Below, piece after piece: positions 57,590 to 64,000 of a DNA stretch of 64,000 nucleotides (the stretch's first letter is position 1; each line of letters begins with the position of its first letter). The stretch is from NCBI GenBank assembly GCA_951812925.1, contig OX638368.1, positions 162,426,492 through 162,490,491 on the forward strand, in the 5' to 3' direction. Position numbers and translations under genes: made by a program. The notes beneath the pieces are model-generated. The model did not search any database, was not told the DNA's origin, and was given only the letters and a program-made list of their open reading frames with translations. The DNA comes from Calliopum simillimum. Its lineage: Eukaryota > Arthropoda > Insecta > Diptera > Lauxaniidae.

Positions 57590-58800
57590 TTTGGTACTTT
57601 TTGGACACTTGGTACATTTTTTGCTATTTGGTACAATTTAAAAAATCCCGTGAGTCAATTTCAAGCGAAACGTATGTAAGCAAAACAAAACAAAAACAAA
57701 AAGTCGCTGCTCTGCTTTTTGTCTTTTAGCTGAAACACAATGCGGCAGTAGCAGTGGCAGCGGCAGTGATCATATGTTTTTTTAGAAGTAGTGTATTTCA
57801 ATGGTAACACAATTACATAAGAGCAGTAGCAATAGGCAGTACTGTCATGTTTAGGGGCCATTCACATATTACGTAACGCGACTCTCGACCAATTTCAAAT
57901 CCCTCCCTCGCCGGTCGTTACAAAACGGACAACCCCCTCCCCCCTAGTTACGTAACAAATCTTAATTTTGGTAATTTGAATTTATCGTCGCATAAAATTT
58001 ACAAAATCGACGCTAAGTAACATAGTTGATGACCCCTCCCCCATGCAACACTTCGTAACAAATCATTCGACTCCCCTTCCCCCCTGGTGCGTAACGTTTC
58101 CGCAATCTTATCAGTGTTAAATTAAACACTTTAGTTGTTGCTTTCCCATACGTTTCTCAGAGAGTACTTAATTAAGCTGTCGTCTAAGACACAGCCACTG
58201 TTAATGTAAATGGATAAAGTTGTTTTAAGTTGTTGCACTCTTTTCTTAACATAAGTTATTTTTTCTTCTTTATAAAGTATTACAATATTTTTTATTTGCT
58301 CCATCGAAGCACTTATACCCCATTCAGTCCGTCAGTGACGCTCTTCAAAAAAAGAATTACTGTCATTTTATGCCTAAAAAAAGGTTTTGAACAAAAAAAT
58401 AAGATAAAGTCTATCAAATTCGCTCTCGAAAAATTAATCCAATTGAATGCCTCCGCTTATAAGCCCATTTTGAATGGGGCGATGACCCCCTTCGCCTCTT
58501 AAGGTATGCCACTGCATTGTAAACAAATATTTAGAGATAAGTCGGCGCATCGTTCTTAGCAGAAGATGATGCATATCGGCCATAAAAAGATGTGCGCACT
58601 GACCTTTTTTTAATAATATTTACAAAATATCTGTTTTCTATCCATAAAACTATATTTTAATGCAAAACTTGGATCTGTTGAAGTTTTGGTCCTTTTTTGG
58701 GAGCTTTTAGTACTTTTTTTGCTATTTGGTACACAATAAAAAATCACATGTGTCATCCCTGGTGTCATCAGCGCAACGAAAGCAAAGCAAACAAAAAAAA
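57590..58800 (+). repeat. Direct repeat of a GGTACTTTTTTTGCTATTTGG module
   Basis: A module with TTTTTTGCTATTTGGTACA followed by AAAAAATC and then GCGAAACG..AAGCAAAACAAA occurs at about 57590-57710 and again at about 58680-58800, in the same orientation. Neither copy codes for anything recognisable. Between them lies the GGGGCCATTCACATATTACGT segment. Confidence 0.5.
57852..58110 (+). repeat. Fragment of a widespread GGGGCCATTCAC..TACGTAAC repeat
   Basis: The text GGGGCCATTCACATATTACG, followed by repeated CCCCTCCCCC and CGTAACAAAT blocks (57920-58095), is typical of the end of a repeat common in insect genomes, from memory. The usual matching inverted end is absent, so it is truncated. Confidence 0.45.
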
Positions 58801-59772
58801 ACATGTGTCAGTTTTCTTCTTTCTCTTTGTACTTAAACTTTTTTCTAGCTTATGTGACCATGTATTTTGTTGTTGTGAATATTGAAAAATTTATTTTTAA
58901 TTTTACCTGGCTAAAATGCAGAAATTAAAATAATTTTAACTTTGTGCACATCTACACACAAAAACTTTTCTAATAGTGTATAATTCAAAGTTGAAGTGCA
59001 TTTCTAATAAAGTAAAAAAAGACGGACAAATTTTTGTCTTGCGTATTAATATATAGATTTGGCATAGATCACCATCGTAACCAGGAATTGCTCTTTGGGT
59101 GGGGGTTTTCATACAGATTAATTTTATTTTATTTCAATATTTTCAATTCATGTATAATTTATATAGGAAAAAGATCTTAATAGAGAGGGTTTGAATCTGC
59201 AAAAATTGGTATCGTTGAATAGCTCTCTAAAAAAAATTAAATAAAAAACCAAAAAAGAAATAAAACAGAATTTTTTTATGTTGGTAAAAGTAAAAAAAAA
59301 AAACATTTATTGTTTCTTTTTTTGCAAATGATCAATTACTACTCGCAGTACGATACAAATGTATTAGTTATTAAATTAGTGATAAAATATTAAAGTATGA
59401 AACGATTTCAGCTTACTTCAACTTTAAATTGCCTAATCAGTTTCATCGTCAATTTCATCCGATGAATCTGATCAACTTAATCTTCCTCAGGTTCTGGCAA
59501 GATATTGTGGAACTATTGTAGGAGGGATAATTAGTTTTAAGACCTCTGCACACAATTTATCTAGTTTTTTTTTTTTTTGTATATCTCTTAAGGAGTTTGG
59601 AAAAGGATCAGAAGTTAAGAGTAGCAGAGATAAAAAATCCTTATTCGTGGCTATGCGCGACCACTTTCTTGTATTCTGTTTACGGAACCTGCGGCAATTT
59701 TTGGTCCGCGCTTCTTGGGCTTCTTCTGAAAGATGCCCTATTGGAGCAATGCGGTTTTGATTTCTTTCGTAC

Positions 59773-60688
59773 TGTGCACACTGCTCCTGAACAAACGATA
59801 GGTTGCACGAAAATGACACCAAAAACGAACAATGCCCCTTTATTCGTAATCATTCACTGAGTAAAAATCAACTTTATTTGAAATCTTAGCTGCTCCTTTT
59901 TTGAAAATATCTCGATTTTTCCAATAGGGGCATTTTCCCATACAAAAAGAAAAAAAAAAAATTTTTTTAACTACATTAAACTAAAATTAAAATAATCACA
60001 ATCGATGTGTTTTGCGATGCTAAACGCGAATCCAACCTCAGAATTGCTCTATTGTGTATAGTTATGAGATATTGTAACCTAAAGACCAAAAAAGTCGTTT
60101 TTTGACATTTTTTGAAGCTATATAACTATGTAACATATCATTTATTCGTCAAATGTGGCTTAAATACTTGAAAGTCCCAATATTCTCCTTTAAAACATAA
60201 TTTAAATTATGTTGATATCTTTTTTTTCCTCAAAGATATCCTAACCTAAAAAGACACAAAAGTGCAAAAAACCCGTTTTGACAATATTTCGGTCTACGAC
60301 ATCTCTTAGAAGCATGAAGATATAAATATAATTTAAATTAGGTTTTAAAGGAAAAAATTGGGGCTTTTCAGTATTTAAGCCACATTTGACGAATAAATGA
60401 TATGTAACATAGTTATATAGCTTCAAAAAATGGCAAAAAACGACTTTTTTTGGTCACATCTATTGTGATTATTTTAATTTTAGTTTAATGTAGTTAAAAA
60501 TTTTTTTTTTTCTTTTTGTATGGGAAAATGCCCCTATTGGAAAAATCGAGATATTTTCAAAAAAGGAGCAGCTAAGATTTCAAATAAAGTTGATTTTTAC
60601 TCAGTGAATGATTACGAATAAAGGGGCATTGTTCGTTTTTGGTGTCATTTTCATGCAACCTATCGTTTGTTCAGGAGCAGTGTGTGTG
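59773..60688. mobile_element. Palindromic MITE P1, complete copy 3
   Basis: The element proper is 59777-60684 (908 bp). It starts CACACTGCTCCTGAACAAAC and ends with the exact inverse. The flank TGTG is present on both sides (59773-59776 and 60685-60688). The arms carry CAATAGGGGCATTTTCCCAT and GAGATATTGTAACCTAAAG on both sides of an apex near 60230. Its middle is recognisably related to P1 copy 2, but the outer 150 bases have diverged or been replaced. A non-TA TSD here argues that P1 is not a Tc1/mariner MITE. Confidence 0.75.
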
Positions 60689-60731
60689 TATTAATATTTT
60701 GTGCACGGTTGCAGGCATATAATAGCTGTGT

Positions 60732-62056
60732 TTCTTTTGACGCGTATATATAATTAGCAAAATATTTGTATGAAGCGATAGTTGGCGATAGCAAGCGTCG
60801 CTTAGATCATAATTGAGGATAAAAGCCAGTGCTGCCCATCAAAGATGAGTATTTATCGATAAATTTCAAACAAAAATACCAAAAAAAAAAAAAACAAACA
60901 AAACGTCAAAAGAATTGATTCTAAAAATGGCAGAGCAAGATAAAATGTAAATTACAATTTTTAGGGCCAGTATTTCAGTGCAAGTTGAAACTTCGTTTAA
61001 ACTAAGTTATATGAAACTCGTTTAAATTGTTAAACTCGTTTAACTACGAAATGACTTTTTCAGTGCGAGTTTAACAGCGGGTGGCTACAAAAAAATTTTT
61101 TGTTGCAGGCTTTCAATTGTTGGCGTTTGGCCACCACAACGGTTGGATTACATCAACGCTTAGCAAGTGCATTGTGATCAAGTCGAAATGCGGTCCGCGA
61201 AAAATGTCATGCAAACTTTGATCGGGATTTACTAAAGCAATTGCGTCGCAATCGCGATGAAGAAGCTGATTGAATGAAAAATGTACCCAGTTGGGAGATT
61301 GGTACCTGGTATACGGAGCCATTGTCAAAGCTTTGCTTAAAGGCATCTTGGTTGCTCCAATGTTTAAGCAATTTTATGGTCATAATGATTGGAAATCATA
61401 AGCAGAACGTGATTTTATTAAATAGTGGTCAAAAGTGAAGTTTGTGAATTTTTTATTTTCCAATAAATTCTTCTTTTTCAAATTATGGATTTTTTTATTC
61501 ATTTATTTATTTGTTTTTTTTTTCGTTTTTTTTTTATAAAGTATAACGGCCAATATCGTTCAGTTAAACTGAGTTTAAACTACGTTTAACATTCACTGAA
61601 AAACTCATTCCTGAGTTTAAATTTTGTTTAAACCAGAAAATGAGTTAAACTTGCACTGAAAAACTGGCCCTTAATTTATTTAACGGAAATTAAGAATGAA
61701 ATCCTAATTTTTATTTGTAGCAAGCGCAAGAAGTGGATGGCTTGCGGTCAAAAGTTTGAAAACCTAGAAAAGAATTTATATGCTTATCATGTATAAAAAA
61801 TTATGAACTATGCGTTAATTTTTTACCACTTCGTCTGTTGAATATTCTGTTTTTAAATAAATAGTATCTTGTTGGATTCTTTTTAGTTTGTTGATATTCA
61901 TTTATTTTATGTATTTTTGTTTTTCGTCAGCTGTCAAATTTTTTTCAATGCTGCCAAAATTTTTTCAGTGCTGCCAAACTTTCAATTGTTATATTTAATT
62001 GCAGATGCGCGTTTTTTTTGTCACACATATACAATTATATATACGCGTCAAAAGAA
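60732..62056. mobile_element. Unit bounded by a perfect 24-bp inverted repeat
   Basis: TTCTTTTGACGCGTATATAT (60732-60755) recurs exactly inverted at 62033-62056, and the motif CAGTGCTGCC lies inside both ends (60820 and 61965). The PIF/Harbinger MITE at 60964-61670 is inserted in it. No flanking duplication was found, so this may be the remains of an element or two copies of a short repeat. Confidence 0.5.
60961..61673. mobile_element. PIF/Harbinger-type MITE with TTA duplication
   Basis: The element proper is 60964-61670 (707 bp). The ends GGGCCAGTATTTCAGTGCAA and its inverse (CTGGCCC) are flanked by TTA on both sides (60961-60963 and 61671-61673). A 3-bp TTA/TAA duplication with GGG-starting ends is diagnostic for PIF/Harbinger. 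The subterminal zones are filled with CGTTTAAAC-type motifs on both sides. The 77-codon minus frame at 61113-61346 may be a transposase or accessory-protein remnant, but I recognise no motif. Confidence 0.82.
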
Positions 62057-62120
62057 CCACGCCTAATACCACAAAATTTCGAATTTTTTATATACTCATA
62101 TAACAGAAGTTAAAAACTAA

Positions 62121-62830
62121 GCAAAAAATTCGAATATAAATGAAAATAAAAAATGATTAAAGGTATTCTGAAAAAAATTAAAATAAAATGGATGAACTCT
62201 AATGTGCAAGTTGAAATTAATATATTCATCAAGGGAATAGATGTAGCTAACTTATATCTAAAATCTAGACTGGGTTCACGCGAGTACATGCAATTCCAGC
62301 TCCTTTAAAGTTGAAAAATAATAAAACTACGAGTTATGTTTTTTGGTGTTTCCGAAACATTCCCTGAGGAAACGAATGACAAAAATCTTATTAAAACACA
62401 AAACGCTAACCTTCATTTATAAAATCCATCACTAGAAATGTCATAAAATTACGACTTTTTTAAAACATAGCAAAAAATTCGAATGTAAATTAAAATAAAA
62501 AAAAAATATATATTAAAGGTATTCTGAAAAAAATTAAAATAAAATAGATGAACTGCAGTGCGCAGGTTGAAACTAATATATTCATCAAGGGAATAGGTGC
62601 AACTAACTTATATCCAAAATTTAGACTGGGTACAAGCGGGTACATGCAGTTTAAAGGTGAAAAACAAAAAAAAAAAAAAAGAATAAATTATTTAACTGTT
62701 TTCGAAACTTTCTAACACATTACCCAAAGGAGGAAATGAAAAAACTCTAACTAAAACACAAAATATGTTCTTTTTGTTATAAAATCCATAACTAAAATTG
62801 TAACAAAATTTTGATTTTGCCACAATAAAA
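62121..62830 (+). repeat. Two tandem units of ~349 bp
   Basis: Unit 1 starts GCAAAAAATTCGAATATAAA at 62121 and unit 2 GCAAAAAATTCGAATGTAAA at 62470. Blocks AAAGGTATTCTGAAAAAAAT, ATTCATCAAGGGAATAG and CTTATAT..AAAAT..TAGACTGGGT appear in both in the same order. The divergence is moderate, so it is older than the 52114 duplication. Confidence 0.75.
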
Positions 62831-63054
62831 TCAAGATTTTTTATTGCTTAATTAACAGATAAATATTTGAAAATGAACTTACACTCATGAGTAGACTTCT
62901 GCACTCAGTCACCATCAAATATTTATTTGCACAAAAAAAAAATAGGTGTATAAGGTAAGGGGGGTATTGTTGACATTACCTCAATACTAATATTTAGATA
63001 TCTGTTAATGAATTTTGACCACCTAGCTTGTTCTACGTGAAACACTGTGCAGCG

Positions 63055-64000
63055 TGGAACATACTGAAGTTAAACGCTGCAACAACGATATTTTGAAAAT
63101 TGAATTTTCCTCGTACTACCTACATACTTACCCAATGAAATAAATATGTGATATAAATTTTAAAAATGGTTTATTTGAACAGTATTTTTATGTTGTTGCT
63201 AACGTTTTTATCGAGAATTTACGTTAATTTTGTTATGAAGTTGTAGGAAGGAGTGGCATTTTTTAGTAATAAAAATTAATAAGTTTTATTGGATTTTCAC
63301 AATTTCTGATGTTAGCTGGATTTAGACTTAGCATTTTATACTTATGGTTTGTATATACATACATATGTATTTAGGGTCAGCATTAATTTTACGAATATAA
63401 ATTGCTTTTTGTTAAAAATATACTTTGATGAAACTTTGTTATTACTTTTTACATATCGAGCCCTAACCGCCAAAAAGACTTAACTGACAAAAAGTAAATT
63501 TTACAGGAGAAGGTTTTTTTTAAATATCTGTGCATTTATTATAGCTATTATAGTGAAATTAAGTATGTAAGCTATATTTTGTGTTAGACATGCGATGCAA
63601 CTAGTTTCATTCCCCTATTTATAATATAACGGCAATTTTTCAGTGTTTTGTCAGTTAAGTCTTTTTTTCTTTTCCAGATTCCCCATCTCCAGAAGGTTCC
63701 ACTTTTCAATAGAGTTATTTGTAAAGCCGATACTGACTTGGATATTGCACTGTCGCTTTTTTCCTTATTGATGATCTGAAAATTTTTCTATGCTTTGGCA
63801 TGAAATAAATCTTACGCAAACACAATTTGCAGATATTCGCATAATCTGAGAAACCAAGTTGGTAATTAACACCACGCAAATTCTGTTCGCAAACACTCGG
63901 TTGATTTGTGAGTCAATTAAAGTCAAGGAAGACGACATCAACGAAACCAAATTGTGGGCGTGTGTCCGGTATTGTTGATGATGTGGCAACGATGTGTCGT
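63055..64000. other. Non-coding sequence
   Basis: No gene or repeat recognised outside the Transib-type unit. The 74-codon minus frame at 63765-63989 has no domain. Confidence 0.4.

Larger units (their letters stand above)
57187..63054. mobile_element. Transib/RAG-type unit: CACAGTG ends and 5-bp TSD CAGCG
   Basis: The unit proper is 57192-63049. The left end reads CACAGTGTTTCACGTAGAAC and continues through AAGCTAGGTGG and CAAAATT; the right end is its inverse, 39 bases with one mismatch. The duplication CAGCG is exact (57187-57191 and 63050-63054). CACAGTG is identical to the V(D)J RSS heptamer, and 5-bp GC-rich duplications are the Transib/RAG signature. No transposase with RAG1-like motifs was seen. 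The 5.9-kb length is explained by later insertions: P1 (59777-60684), the 60732-62056 unit with the PIF MITE inside it, and a duplicated module at 57590 and 58690. Confidence 0.8.

Overview
The window looks like AT-rich, intergenic or intronic DNA of a higher fly (Diptera Brachycera, plausibly a tephritid-like acalyptrate). The reasons are a mariner of the usual insect length, Tc1, hAT, Transib-like and PIF/Harbinger-like elements, a Ty3/gypsy-type LTR element, R1/Jockey-type non-LTR debris, and several Helitron-derived (HINE/DINE-1-like) repeats ending in CTAG-T. The species is an inference. I found no host protein-coding gene, tRNA or rRNA that I can defend. Every recognisable protein sequence belongs to a transposable element, and all of them are broken.

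Layout. 1-3.7 kb: unique DNA plus a MITE at 1841-2909. 3.7-6.65 kb: a diverged fold-back whose arms enclose a HINE (4295-5244) and a hAT MITE with a perfect 8-bp target duplication (5721-6446). 7.25-10 kb: one arm of palindromic family P1, a Tc1 palindrome made of two head-to-head 3' ends (8019-9505), and a tandem-core repeat. 10.85-15.2 kb: a HINE-like repeat split by a hAT element (11393-13996), itself split by a Transib-like MITE (12117-13493), followed by a second Helitron-type element. 15.2-21.25 kb: a non-LTR reverse transcriptase split by a MITE (15623-16944), with an LTR retrotransposon (16954-21088) beside it. 21.3-36.2 kb: mostly unique non-coding sequence, with a HINE carrying an expanded CAGC microsatellite (28733-29597) and a fold-back at 31183-31735. 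36.2-47.5 kb: a dense pile-up of palindromic MITEs, a full-length dead mariner (45356-46642) and a small hAT MITE (46984-47444). 48.66-51.72 kb: a candidate undescribed DNA transposon with repeated subterminal motifs and the remnant of a conserved uncharacterised protein. 52-54.8 kb: a recent tandem duplication and another palindrome-ended element. 57.19-63.05 kb: a 5.9-kb unit bounded by 39-bp inverted repeats that start with CACAGTG (the V(D)J RSS heptamer) and by the 5-bp duplication CAGCG, filled with younger insertions, including a PIF/Harbinger MITE with TTA duplications.

How it fits together: this is a TE graveyard with readable stratigraphy. Six elements have clear target duplications (8, 8, 8, 8, 5 and 5 bp), and several more have 2-5 bp ones. 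At least eight long palindromes are present, so any read-through transcript would fold into long hairpins. Two independent Transib-like units share the duplication CAGCG, and three elements landed at the apex of one short AT palindrome (38631-42261). All boundaries were read by eye; none was checked against a database.
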